Source: Rubrobacter tropicus
GTDB lineage: Bacteria; Actinomycetota; Rubrobacteria; Rubrobacterales; Rubrobacteraceae
Length of the DNA: 64,000 nucleotides
Reading direction: 5' to 3'
Assembly: GCF_011492945.1 (NCBI RefSeq)
Contig: NZ_CP045119.1
Span: forward strand, 2,046,001-2,110,000
Position 1 is the stretch's first letter. The number at the start of each line of letters is the position of its first letter. The notes under the pieces were generated by a model. It had not been told where the DNA came from. It made no database searches and saw only the letters and a list, made by a program, of their open reading frames with translations. This document shows positions 25,761 to 35,678 of the stretch, in pieces. Made by a program: the position numbers and the translations under genes.

Positions 25761-28700
25761 CGGGTCCCGCGGTCGTCATGCTCGACCACGCGGGGAGAGT
25801 TACCGCCTGGAATGAGGGCGCTGAACTCCTCTACGGGTACGCGGCGCGGGAGATCGTGGGAGAGCATCTCGGGTTCTTGTACGACGATCCCGAACGGGCC
25901 GAGAAGGACCTGGGCGCGGCGGCGCGGAAGGGTTGGCTCGGGGTGGAGGGTCCGCGCTTGCGGGCGGACGGGACCAGGTTTCGCGCGGCCGTCGAGATCT
26001 CGGCCCAGCGGGACGCCCTGGGCGACCTGGTCGGTTTTACAGCCGTCGTCGGCAAGGAGGACGACGCGGGCGAGTCGCGCTTTTTGGCGGAGTCGGGCCG
26101 CGTCCTGTCCTCCTCGCTGGACTACAGGGAGACGCTGTCGAAGCTGGCCGGCCTGGCCGTCCCGCGTCTCGCGGACTGGTGCGTCGTGGACGTGCTCGAC
26201 GAAGAAGGCGGCATCAACAACGTCGCCACGGCGCACCGGGATCCCGAGAAGGCGGCCCTGGCGCGGCGGTGGCGGGAGCGTTATCCGCCCGACCCGGAGG
26301 CGAAGCGGGGGGCCCCGCAAGTCCTCCGGACCGGCCGGCCCGAGCTCGTCCCCGAGATACCCCCGGGTTGCTTGAAGCGGCCGCCCGGGACGACGAGCAT
26401 CGGCGGCTGCTGCAGACGCTGGACCTTTCTTCGTACATGGCGGTTCCCCTCCTGGCGCGGGGCCGGATTCTCGGCGTGATCACGCTCGTGGCCGAGTCTG
26501 GCCGCCGTTACGGGCCGGACGATCTCGAACTGGCTGAAGACCTCGCGGCCCGCGCCGCGCTCGCGGTGGACAACGCCAGGCTCTACGAGGGGGCGCAGCG
26601 TGAGATCTCCATCCGCGAGCGCGCCGAGGGCGAGCTGAAGAGGGCGGAGGCGCGCTACCGGGCTCTCGTCGAGCAGATGCCGGCGGTCACCTACATCGAG
26701 GCGCTCGATGAGGGAAAGCGCGGCACCGAAATCGTCTACGCGAGCCCCCAGATAGAGGGCCTCTTCGGGTACACGGCCGAGGAGTGGATGTCGGATCCCG
26801 GCCTGTTTGTCCGCCTCCTTCATCCGGACGACCGCGAGAGGGTGCTCGCCGAGGACGAGCGCACCGAGCGCACGGGCGAGCCGTTCCGGGAGGAATACCG
26901 CCAGTACACCAGGGACGGCCGGATCGTCTGGGTGAGGGACGAGGCGACCCTCGTGCCCGACGAGGAGGGGCATCCCCTCTACTGGCAGGGTGTGATCCTG
27001 GATGTCACGGAGCGGAAGCGGACCGAGGAGGCCCTGCGCCTCAGCGAGGAGCGCTACCGGGCCGTGATCGAACGCGCTGCCGAGGGTATCTACCTGTTGG
27101 ACGCCAAGACCGCCCGCGTTGTCGACGCCAACCCCGCCTTCTGCCGCCTCCTGGGCTACACCCGGGACGAGGTCATCGGCATGTCCGTCTACGACCTACT
27201 CGACCACGACCGCGAGGAGATAGCGCACAACATCGACACGACACCTGCGGGGGCGAGTCGGGAGGTGGGCGAGCGGCGCTACCGCCGCCGCGACGGTTCG
27301 CTGCTGCACGTGGTCTCGAACGGCAGCGCGATGTTCCACGAGGGGCGCAGGGTCATCAGCATCCTGATGCACGACGTGACGGAGCGGAAACGCGCGGAGG
27401 AAGCCCTGAGGCGCAGCGAGGCCAGCCTCCGCGCGGCCCAGGCGATGGCGAGCATCGGGGACTGGGAGTACGACTTGATCCGGGACACCTCGCGCTGGTC
27501 CGAAGAGCTGTACCACATCTTCGGCCTCCCGGGTGGGGAGGCGGCACCGGATTTCCGGGCGTTCTTCGAGCTCGTCCATCCGGACGACCGGGCGGCCGTC
27601 CGGCGGGAGGTCTTCGGGGTCCTGCGCGGTGGGGAGGAGTCGAGCCGGGACTACCGGATCGTGCGTCCTCGGGGCGGAGTCCGCAACGTTCACACGGAGT
27701 ATAGGGTGACGAGGGACGTTTCAGGACGGGCCCTGGGTATGGTCGGCACGATCCAGGACATCACGGACCGCAAGCGGGCCGAGGAGGCGGTGCGGGAGAG
27801 CGAGCGGCGCTTCAGGGCTCTCTTCGAGAACTCGGGCGACGCGCTGATCGTACACGACAGATCCGGCAAAGTGGTGGACTGCAACAGGGAGGCGTGCCGG
27901 TCTCTCGGTTACACCCGCGAGGAGTTTCTGACCCTCCGCGTCAGGGACTTCTCGGTGGACGTGCTCTCGGAGGAAGAGAAGGCGTCGCTGGGGGAAGACA
28001 CGCCCTGGGGGCGGGCGATGCGGACGGCGCCCGGTGAGATCGTCGGTTTCCACGAGAACGTACACAGGCGCAAGGACGGCACAACCTTCCCCGTCGAGGT
28101 CGGCATCGGCTCCATCGACATCGGTGGCAGGCGCCTGATCTTCGCCTCGGCCCGCGACATAACAGAGCGCAAACGGGCAGAGGCCGAGCTCGACGCGCTG
28201 GTCGAGGAGCTGCGCCGGTCGAACGCCGAGCTCGAACAGTTCGCCTACGTGGCCTCGCACGACCTCCAGGAACCCCTGCGTATGGTCTCGAGCTTCACCC
28301 AACTGCTCCGCCGCCGCTACGGCGGGCAACTCGACGAGACCGCAGACGAGTTCATAGAATACGCCGTTGACGGGGCCAACCGCATGCAGACGCTCATCAA
28401 CGCGCTGCTCGAGTACTCGCGCCTCGGGACCAGGGGTAGCCCCCACGCTCCCGTCGACACCGAAAAGGCCTTCGACGCGGCCATCGCCAACCTGAGGAAC
28501 GCCGTCGAGGAGAGCGGGGCCGAGATCGTCTCGGGCGGGCTTCCGGTCGTAAACGGCGACGAGGTCCAACTCATGCAATTGTTCCAGAACCTTATAGCCA
28601 ACGCCATCAAGTTCCGCGGGAGGAGCCCCCGCTAGTGCGCGTCTGTGCCAGCCGGCGGGCAGGGAGTGGGTCTTCTCCGTCGAGGACAACGGGATCGGGA

Positions 28701-28891
28701 TCGCCCCCGAGTACCTGGAGAGGATCTTCGTCATCTTCCAGCGCCTCCACGGCCGGGAGGACTACTCCGGCACCGGCATAGGCCTCGCCCTCTGCAAAAA
28801 GATAGTCGAACGCCACGGAGGGAGGATCTGGGTGGACTCAGAACCCGGCCAGGGCAGCACCTTCTATTTCACCCTGCCTCCCGCAGGGTGA
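25757..28891 (+). pseudogene. Multi-PAS/GAF hybrid-sensing histidine kinase, several frame breaks
   Basis: The ATG overlaps the EAL stop (ATGA). Read through breaks, this is a ~1045-residue kinase: PAS, GAF (about 26100-26590), four further PAS domains (each ending in a DVTERKR-like hinge), HisKA with the phospho-His in ASHDLQEPLRM, and HATPase with [22 protein letters not shown] and [18 protein letters not shown]. The first break is in a C run at 26360-26364; two more lie between about 28616 and 28664. The region 25933-28635 is the longest open piece, with everything from the end of GAF through the N box. It probably phosphorylates one or both receivers upstream. Confidence 0.78.
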
Positions 28892-29054
28892 GCTCGTCAG
28901 CCCCTCAGCTTGATGCCCCGCAAATCCCGACCGGGCAACGCGATGCGGAGCCGTTGGGGTGTCGTGACGCGTATCGTATACAGACGACTGGCCGACGTGC
29001 TGAGAGGCGCGAAGCGCCGGGCTGAGAGCGCAGGGCGTAGCGCGCTGACAGACT
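28892..29054. terminator. Convergent intergenic region with hairpins
   Basis: The kinase and the reverse-strand pilT converge here. ACCCTGC/GCAGGGT (28871-28889) forms a stem over the kinase stop, and GGCGC-GAA-GCGCC (29006-29018) one on the pilT side. The left part GAGCTCGTCAGCCCCTCAGC and the right part containing GCTGAGAG and GCTGACAG are roughly inverted. No T runs, so terminator strength is uncertain. Confidence 0.45.
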
Positions 29055-30134
29055 TTACAACCCCAGCGATTGGACCATCAGCTTGAAGTCCTGGGGGCGG
29101 CTGGCGGCGGTCAGGCCGTCCTGGTAGGAGATGCGGTCTTCTTCCACGAGCTTCAGGAGGGCCTGGTCGAAGGTCTGCATCCCGTAGTACTCGCCCTCGG
29201 AGATTGCTTCCTGGATCTGGCCGGTCTGGAGCGGGTCCATTATGAAGTCCTGGATGCGCCCGGTCGTTACCATTACTTCGCACGCGGCGACCCTACCGCC
29301 GTTTTTGGTTCTGAGCAGGCGCTGGCCTATGATGCCCTTGAGGGTGCCGGCGAGCATGGTACGGACCTGGCCCCGCTCGTGGGGCGGGAAGAGGTCGATC
29401 ATGCGGTTTATGGTCTCGGTCGCGTCGACCGTGTGGAGGGTGGAGAGGACGAGGTGGCCGGTCTCGGCTGCGGAGAGGGCGATCTGGGCCGTCTCGGCGT
29501 CCCGGATCTCGCCGATCTGGATGATGTCGGGGTCCTGGCGAAGCACCCGCCTGAGCGCCCTGGCGAAGGAGAGGGTGTCCGTGCCGACCTCCCGCTGGTT
29601 TATGATGCTCTTCTCGTCGCGGTGCATGAACTCTATCGGGTCCTCGATGGTGACGATGTGCTTGCGGGAGGAGCGGTTGACGAGGTCGATCATCGAGGCG
29701 AGGGTCGTCGACTTGCCGCTGCCGGTGGTGCCGGTTACGAGGATGATGCCGCGTTCCTCCATGGCGAGGCGCCGGATCACGTCCGGCAGATCCAGATCCT
29801 CGAACTTCGGGACCCCGAAGGGGATGAACCGCATTACTATCGAGACGGACCCGCGCTGCTTGAACGCGTTTACCCTGAACCTGCCGACACCGGGCACGGA
29901 GTAGGAGAAGTCCGCCTCCCCGTCCCGCTCGAACTCCTCGACGAGCCCGGGGGGGATGATGCTGTTGAGCATCTGGGCCGTGTCCTCGGGCCCGAGCCTC
30001 TCCTGGCCCTCGACGGGCGTTAGCAGGCCGCGCACCCGGACCATCGGCTCTATGCCGACCTTGAGGTGCAGGTCGCTGCCGCCCATCCCGGTCAACCGGC
30101 CTACGAGCGTGTCGACGCTTGCGCTGTCTATCAT
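29055..30134 (-). CDS. pilT: Type IV pilus retraction ATPase PilT
   Basis: This 359-residue hexameric ATPase depolymerises pili. It has no long N-terminal domain; motifs are Walker A GTTGSGKSTT (near residue 135), the Asp box IVTIEDPIEF, Walker B IIQIGEIRD, the His box GHLVLSTLHTVDA and the PilT-type AGTLKGIIGQRLL. The start at 30134 has GAGGAGAC upstream on the reverse strand. It is divergent from pilB with 185 bp between. A second pilT-like gene lies at 32791; this copy may have a distinct role. Confidence 0.9.
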   Translation of the reverse strand: MIDSASVDTLVGRLTGMGGSDLHLKVGIEPMVRVRGLLTPVEGQERLGPEDTAQMLNSIIPPGLVEEFERDGEADFSYSVPGVGRFRVNAFKQRGSVSIVMRFIPFGVPKFEDLDLPDVIRRLAMEERGIILVTGTTGSGKSTTLASMIDLVNRSSRKHIVTIEDPIEFMHRDEKSIINQREVGTDTLSFARALRRVLRQDPDIIQIGEIRDAETAQIALSAAETGHLVLSTLHTVDATETINRMIDLFPPHERGQVRTMLAGTLKGIIGQRLLRTKNGGRVAACEVMVTTGRIQDFIMDPLQTGQIQEAISEGEYYGMQTFDQALLKLVEEDRISYQDGLTAASRPQDFKLMVQSLGL

Positions 30135-30319
30135 TCTCGGTGTCTCCTCGTACCCGTGTCTCCAAACACGAAGCCTCTCGGGCTCAAGTATGCCAGCGGA
30201 GGCGGGTCGATGCCCATACAGTTCGCGGCGCGTGGGGTGTTGTACACTTCCGGACGGAGGGGGCGCTCCCGGTCCGGACCCTCCGGCCTCCGCGATGGCC
30301 CGCATGAGTAGGAGAGATC

Positions 30320-32758
30320 GTGTTCGGTTGGAACACATCCACCAAGATCAATAAGAAGGGCGCGGAGGGCGCGACCCCGACGAAGGCGGCCGTGGCCGGC
30401 GGGGCGCTTCCCGTCTCCGACAAGATCGGAGAGATCCTCTTGTCCGAGGGCACCGTTACCCGCGAGCAGATCGACCTGGCGCTCACCATGCAGCGTAACG
30501 ACCCCCGAAGACTCGGGGAGATACTTCTTTCGCTGGGTTACGTCACGGCGGAAGACCTCGGACGGGCGGTCGCGCGGGACCAGAAGCTCGAGTTCGTGGA
30601 GATCCGGGAGCTCCCCCCGGACGCAGTGGATCCCGACGCCATTAACCTCCTGGATGAAGGCATACTCCGCAAGCACAAGGCCCTGCCGTTGCGGTTCGAG
30701 AACGGGCACGTAGTCGTCGCCATGGCCGACCCTACCGACCTCTACGCCGTCGAGGACTTGAGGCTGCTCGCCGGCCACGCCGTTCGTCCCGTGGTCGTCA
30801 CCGAGGAAGACCTGAACGGTGCCTTCCTCCACCTCTTCGGCGGTGTAGAGTCTCCGTCAGGTCCGGACGAGTACCCGGAGGACGAGGAGGGGCCGCTTGA
30901 CGACCCTTACCCGGGCGCCGGGAACGGCGGAGCCGTCGAGGAGGCCGTCGTCGAAGCGCCAATGGAGCCTGTCGAACCGGAGCCGGCCGCGGAGATAGAG
31001 CCGGAAGAGCTCGTTCTGGGGCAAGAGGGGGAAATCGAAGAGGCGGCGAGGTCCGGTTCTCAGGTCCATGCGGGGACCGTCGGGGGTAGGATCGGCGACA
31101 TCCTGGTTGCGGCGGGGGATATCATGCCGGAGCAGCTCGAGGAGGCGCTCGCGCTCCAGCGCGAAGACCGGAGGGAGATCGGGCAGATCCTGCTCTCTTT
31201 GGGCTACGTCGGCAAGGCCGTCCTCGCCCGGGCGCTGGCGGCGAGGTTGCGCCTGGAGTACGTCGAGATCACCGAGCGCGACGTGGACCGCGCGGCCACG
31301 AGCCTCGTCGACCCGCGGGTGCTTCGCAAGTACGGGGCGATGCCGATGAGGGTGGAGGGCGGCCGGCTGGTTGTCGCCATGAGCGAGCCCAACAACTTCT
31401 ACGCGCTCGAGGACATCAGGATGATCTCGGGCTACCCCATCACCCCCGTCGTCGCCGTGGACGACGACATAAGACGGGTCCAGAACAAAGTGTTCGCGAT
31501 GAGCGCCGAGGTCTCGGAACTGCTGGAAGAGGCGCCCGGAAGCCAGACCGCAGAGGACGTGGGCGAGCTCGAGCTCGGCAACGAAAGCGCCGAGAACGCG
31601 CCCATCGTGCGCCTCGTGAGTTCGATTCTGCAGCAGGCCGTCGGGGAGGAGGCCTCGGACATCCACATAGAGCCGCGCGCCAGGGCGCTAACGGTTAGGA
31701 TGAGGGTGGACGGCGTGCTCCGCGAGGTGATGAGCGTGCCCCCGCGGCTCCAGAACGGCGTGGTCGCCCGCATCAAGATCCTCGCCAACCTCAACATCGC
31801 CGAGCGGAGGGTCCCCCAGGACGGCCGCTTCTCGGTGCGGCTAGGGGAGCAGAAGGTCGACCTCAGGGCAGCGTCCCTGCCTACCGTCTTCGGCGAGAAG
31901 ATCGTGCTGCGACTGCTCAACACGTCGAGCATCGACGTTGACCTGAAAGCGCTGGGCTTCGCCCCCGGGGCGCTCGCGCAGTACCGCGAAATCTTCCAGA
32001 AACCGTACGGCACGATCCTGGTGACGGGACCTACCGGCAGCGGCAAGTCGACCACCCTCTACGCGACGCTCGGCGAGCTCAATTCTCCGGAGAAGAACAT
32101 CATCACCGTCGAGGACCCGGTCGAGTACAGGATGCCAGGCGTGAACCAGATCCAGGTAAACCCCGGCGTCGGCCTGACCTTCGCCTCGGGCCTGCGTAGC
32201 ATCCTCCGCTCGGACCCGGACGTGCTCATGATTGGTGAGATAAGGGACCGCGAGACGGCCAAGATCAGCGTAGAGGCGGCCCTCACCGGACACCTCGTCC
32301 TCGCCACCCTCCACACGAACGACGCGCCCGCCGCCGTCACCCGCCTTACGGACATGGGCGTCGAGCCGTTCCTGACGGCCTCGGCCGTCGACTGCGTCAT
32401 CGCCCAGCGCCTCGCCCGCAGGCTCTGCGAGAGGTGCAAGCGGCCCACAGAGGTGGACGAGGAAACGCTCTCCCGGGTGCGGTTCCCATTCAAACACGCC
32501 CCCGAGGACGCCCTGGATTTCCACGAGGCAGTGGGGTGCGACCGTTGCGGTGGCACGGGGTACAGGGGGCGAATGGGCATCTACGAGATGCTGGTAATCA
32601 CGGACGAGATTAAAGAGCTGGTGCTCGGGCGCGTCTCGACCGGGGAGGTCAGCCGGGTGGCCGAGGGTAAGGGCATGGTACGCCTGCGGGAGGACGGCCT
32701 GATCAAGGCCGCCAGGGGCGAGACCACCATCGAAGAGGTCCTGAGAACAGTGGTATAG
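30320..32758 (+). CDS. pilB: Type IV pilus extension ATPase PilB with two MshEN domains
   Basis: This 812-residue ATPase drives pilus polymerisation. Two MshEN (GspE N-terminal) modules precede the motor. Module 1 (about residues 34-180) has KIGEILLSEG...Q then RLGEILLSLG...Q; module 2 (about 255-405) has RIGDILVAAG...Q then EIGQILLSLG, with Arg where the last Gln is expected. They are joined by an acidic linker. MshEN modules in related ATPases bind cyclic-di-GMP. The motor shows GPTGSGKSTT (near 570), the Asp box ITVEDPVEYRMPGVNQ, Walker B LMIGEIRD, and a zinc tetracysteine (CERCKR and CDRCGG). GTG at 30320 follows TAGGAGAG. It heads pilB-pilT2-pilC. Confidence 0.93.
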   Translation: MFGWNTSTKINKKGAEGATPTKAAVAGGALPVSDKIGEILLSEGTVTREQIDLALTMQRNDPRRLGEILLSLGYVTAEDLGRAVARDQKLEFVEIRELPPDAVDPDAINLLDEGILRKHKALPLRFENGHVVVAMADPTDLYAVEDLRLLAGHAVRPVVVTEEDLNGAFLHLFGGVESPSGPDEYPEDEEGPLDDPYPGAGNGGAVEEAVVEAPMEPVEPEPAAEIEPEELVLGQEGEIEEAARSGSQVHAGTVGGRIGDILVAAGDIMPEQLEEALALQREDRREIGQILLSLGYVGKAVLARALAARLRLEYVEITERDVDRAATSLVDPRVLRKYGAMPMRVEGGRLVVAMSEPNNFYALEDIRMISGYPITPVVAVDDDIRRVQNKVFAMSAEVSELLEEAPGSQTAEDVGELELGNESAENAPIVRLVSSILQQAVGEEASDIHIEPRARALTVRMRVDGVLREVMSVPPRLQNGVVARIKILANLNIAERRVPQDGRFSVRLGEQKVDLRAASLPTVFGEKIVLRLLNTSSIDVDLKALGFAPGALAQYREIFQKPYGTILVTGPTGSGKSTTLYATLGELNSPEKNIITVEDPVEYRMPGVNQIQVNPGVGLTFASGLRSILRSDPDVLMIGEIRDRETAKISVEAALTGHLVLATLHTNDAPAAVTRLTDMGVEPFLTASAVDCVIAQRLARRLCERCKRPTEVDEETLSRVRFPFKHAPEDALDFHEAVGCDRCGGTGYRGRMGIYEMLVITDEIKELVLGRVSTGEVSRVAEGKGMVRLREDGLIKAARGETTIEEVLRTVV

Positions 32759-32790
32759 GTGGCCTGCATACGCGTGACGACGGAGGACGG

Positions 32791-33912
32791 ATGATACAGA
32801 CGGGGCTCAACGACTACCTTTTCGACGCGATCCGGATGGGGGCGAGCGACCTCCATATAACTGCGGGTCTGCCCCCGATGGTGCGCCTGAGCGGCAAGGT
32901 GCAGGCGCTCGATTATGAGCCCTTCACCCCGAACGCGACCCGGGAGATGGTCTACGACATCCTCTCAAGCGACCAGCGCCAGCGCCTGGAGAACGAGTGG
33001 GAGCTGGACTTCTCCTACACGCTGCCGCGCACGGCCCGCTTCAGGGTGAACGTCTACTTCCAGAAGGGCGCCATCGGGGCCGCCTTCAGGACCATCCCGC
33101 ACGAGATAAAGACCCTGGGAGAGCTCGGGCTGCCGAAGGCCGTCGAGGACATGACGGAGAGGCCGCGGGGGCTCGTCCTTGTAACGGGGCCGACGGGGAG
33201 CGGCAAATCGACGACGCTCGCGTCCATGATCGACAGGATCAACGAGACCAGAAGCGAGCACATAATGAGCGTGGAGGACCCGATAGAGTTCCTCCACGCC
33301 CACAAGAAGTGCATAGTCAACCAGCGCGAGGTAAACCAGGACACCAAGAGCTTCGCCCAGGCGCTCAAGCACGTCCTGCGCCAGGACCCCGACGTGATCC
33401 TCGTCGGCGAGATGCGCGACCTGGAGACGATCTCGCTCGCCGTAACCGCCGCCGAGACCGGCCACCTCGTCTTCGGTACTCTCCACACCCAGGACGCACC
33501 CCAGACGGTCGACCGCATCATAGACGTTTTCCCGTCCCACCAGCAGTCCCAGATCAGAACCCAGCTCGCAAACGCCCTGCAGGGCGTCATCACCCAGACG
33601 CTCGTGCCCCGGCGCGGGGGCGAGGGGAGGGTCGCCGCCTGCGAGGTGCTCGTCCCGACGCCGGGCGTCAGGAACCTCATAAGGGAGGGGAAGAACCACC
33701 AGATCTACTCGGCCATGCAGACCGGCGGCAAGTTCGGGATGCAGACGATGGACGCCGCCCTCGTCGACCTGTTGCGCCGGAACCTGATCTCCCGCGAAGA
33801 GGCCGAGAAGCGGGCCTCGAACCCCGAGGAGTTGCGCCGTCTGGCCGGCGGCAGCTCCCTGGGCGCGAACTCGAAATCGAGCGCCGGCGGCTACGCGGCG
33901 TTCAGGAAGTAG
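32791..33912 (+). CDS. pilT: Type IV pilus retraction ATPase PilT (second copy)
   Basis: This 373-residue PilT paralogue has MGASDLHITAGLPPMVRLSGKV at the N-terminus, Walker A GPTGSGKSTT, IMSVEDPIEF, Walker B VILVGEMRD, the His box GHLVFGTLHTQDA and the PilT end ANALQGVITQTLVPR. The C-terminal tail rich in Ser and Gly is non-conserved. ATG at 32791 follows GGAGGAC. It lies 32 bp after pilB and 6 bp before pilC, the textbook pilB-pilT-pilC order, so this is the more canonical of the two copies. Confidence 0.94.
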   Translation: MIQTGLNDYLFDAIRMGASDLHITAGLPPMVRLSGKVQALDYEPFTPNATREMVYDILSSDQRQRLENEWELDFSYTLPRTARFRVNVYFQKGAIGAAFRTIPHEIKTLGELGLPKAVEDMTERPRGLVLVTGPTGSGKSTTLASMIDRINETRSEHIMSVEDPIEFLHAHKKCIVNQREVNQDTKSFAQALKHVLRQDPDVILVGEMRDLETISLAVTAAETGHLVFGTLHTQDAPQTVDRIIDVFPSHQQSQIRTQLANALQGVITQTLVPRRGGEGRVAACEVLVPTPGVRNLIREGKNHQIYSAMQTGGKFGMQTMDAALVDLLRRNLISREEAEKRASNPEELRRLAGGSSLGANSKSSAGGYAAFRK

Positions 33913-33918
33913 CGGCCC

Positions 33919-35130
33919 GTGGCCACGTTCGCCTACAAGGCGCGCAACCGCCAGGGAGAGGTCCTCCAGGACCAGATGGACGGGACCGACAAGATGTCCG
34001 TCGCTTCGCAGCTCAGGCAGCAGGGCCTGCTCGTCATAGACATCAAGGAGCAGGGCGTCGCCCAGAAGGACATCCTGGAGCCCTTCAAGAAGGTCAAGCC
34101 CGCCGACCTCGTCGTCTTCACCCGCCAGTTCGCCACCATGATCAACGCCGGACTGCCCATCGTCCGGTCGCTCTACGTCCTCTCCGAACAGACCGAGAAC
34201 CCCAAACTTCAGGAGGTCATAGTCGCGGTTCGCAAGGATGTGGAGGCCGGGCTGGCGCTCTCCGAGGCCCTAGAGAAGCACCCAAAGGTCTTCTCGCGGC
34301 TCTACGTTGAGATGGTAAGGGCCGGCGAGATCGGGGGCATCCTCGACGGGGTACTTCTCCGCATCGCCGACCAGCTGGAGGACGACCAGGAACTCCGACG
34401 AAAGGTCAAGAGCGCGATGACCTACCCGGTCATAGTGCTCGTGCTCGCCGTGCTCGCGGCCTCGTTCATGCTCATCTTTATAGTGCCGATCTTCGCGAGG
34501 ATGTTCGAGGACCTCGGCGGCACCCTGCCGCTCCCCACCCGAATCGCCATGGGCATCTCGGGCGTGCTGACCAGCATCTTCGGCGTCTTTATCTACGGGG
34601 CCCTGATCGGGGGCGTCGTCTTCTTTCTCCGCTGGAAGAACACCGAGAACGGCCGGAAATGGTGGGGCAAGGTCTCCCTGAAGCTGCCCGTGAAGATAGG
34701 CGACGTTATCCAGAAGGTCGCCCTCGCCCGCTTCGCCCGGACTCTAGGCACCCTGAGCGCGGCGGGTGTCCCGATCTTGCAGGCCATCGAGATCACGGCC
34801 GCCTCCTCGGGCAACTGGGTCGTCGAGAACGCGCTGCTCAAGACCCGCGAGGCGATCCGGGAGGGCATCCCCATCTACCGGCCGCTGGAGTCAGAGCCCG
34901 TCTTCCCGCCCATGGTGACGCGCATGATCGCCGTCGGAGAAGAGACCGGAGACCTCGACGGGATGCTCACCAAGATAGCGGAGTTTTACGAGTCGGAGGT
35001 GGATGCCACGGTAAAGGCCCTTACCTCCATCATCGAGCCGCTCATGATCGTCGTGGTGGGCGGCATCGTCGGGGGCATCATAGTCGCCATGTACCTCCCG
35101 ATGTTCAAGATCTTCGAGCTCGTGGAGTGA
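33919..35130 (+). CDS. pilC: Type IV pilus inner-membrane platform protein PilC
   Basis: This 403-residue GspF/PilC family protein couples the ATPases to pilin assembly in the membrane. The N-terminus ATFAYKARNRQGEVLQDQMD is typical. Two cytoplasmic GspF repeats (about residues 70-190 and 270-390) contain FTRQFATMINAGLPIVRSLYVL and FARTLGTLSAAGVPILQAIEIT. Three membrane helices are seen (VIVLVLAVLAASFMLIFIVPIF, GVFIYGALIGGVVFFL, IVVVGGIVGGIIVAMYLPMF). The GTG start is preceded by AGGAAG. PilM, PilN and PilO do not follow, so they must be elsewhere. Confidence 0.95.
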   Translation: MATFAYKARNRQGEVLQDQMDGTDKMSVASQLRQQGLLVIDIKEQGVAQKDILEPFKKVKPADLVVFTRQFATMINAGLPIVRSLYVLSEQTENPKLQEVIVAVRKDVEAGLALSEALEKHPKVFSRLYVEMVRAGEIGGILDGVLLRIADQLEDDQELRRKVKSAMTYPVIVLVLAVLAASFMLIFIVPIFARMFEDLGGTLPLPTRIAMGISGVLTSIFGVFIYGALIGGVVFFLRWKNTENGRKWWGKVSLKLPVKIGDVIQKVALARFARTLGTLSAAGVPILQAIEITAASSGNWVVENALLKTREAIREGIPIYRPLESEPVFPPMVTRMIAVGEETGDLDGMLTKIAEFYESEVDATVKALTSIIEPLMIVVVGGIVGGIIVAMYLPMFKIFELVE

Positions 35131-35222
35131 GCTGTTTGTAGGTGCTCATCAAATTTTCCAGTTTCTCGGGACAGTTTCTAGTGGCGTTCTAGCAACGTCT
35201 CGCCGGGTCTTGGTTGGAGGCT

Positions 35223-35250
35223 TGTTTTGTACAGCGATACGCTGTACAGT
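35223..35250 (+). promoter_or_regulatory. Promoter/operator of the toxin-antitoxin pair
   Basis: TGTACAGCG-ATA-CGCTGTACA (35228-35248) is a perfect 9+3+9 palindrome. It overlaps a promoter TTGTTT (35223-35228)-N16-TACAGT (35245-35250). It lies 75 bp before the antitoxin start, as expected for autoregulation. Confidence 0.7.
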
Positions 35251-35324
35251 GTGTTTCGCAGGTGGATAGAGTTTTGCTTACCGTCCCTTCGGACGCTTCG
35301 GAGATCTTGGAAGAGGAGAGGCCG

Positions 35325-35654
35325 GTGGTTGAGGTGAAGGATCAGAAGAGGCTCGATCTTAGGGTGTCGAGTACAGAGAAGGAGACGATCGCAAGAGCGG
35401 CCGCGCTCAGCGGGCACACGATCTCGGAGTTCATTCGTGGCACGATGCTCGCCGCGGCCAACAAGGAAATCCGGGAGCACGAGGTCATCCGGCTCACGAA
35501 TGAGGGGAGCCGAGCATTCGTCGCGGCCCTTATGGAGCCGCCGGAGCCGAATGAGAATCTTCGTCGGCTTGCGCGGGAGTCCAGGCTCGCGCGACCTCCG
35601 AAGGATAGTGGGCGGACCGACGAGGCTTCTACCACGGAGACCCCCGTCCTTTAG
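35325..35654 (+). CDS. DUF1778-family antitoxin (TacA/AtaR-like)
   Basis: This 109-residue protein has the DUF1778 ribbon-helix-helix region RLDLRVSSTEKETIARAAALSGHTISEFIRGTMLAAANKEI followed by a toxin-neutralising C-terminal tail ending in a Pro-rich segment. Such antitoxins bind the operator and the GNAT toxin. I chose the GTG at 35325 because AAGAGGAGAG precedes it; longer readings go back to 35214 and would take in the operator. It is followed after 24 bp by the toxin gene. Confidence 0.85.
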   Translation: MVEVKDQKRLDLRVSSTEKETIARAAALSGHTISEFIRGTMLAAANKEIREHEVIRLTNEGSRAFVAALMEPPEPNENLRRLARESRLARPPKDSGRTDEASTTETPVL

Positions 35655-35678
35655 CCGACGGGCAGCCGGAGATCGCGG

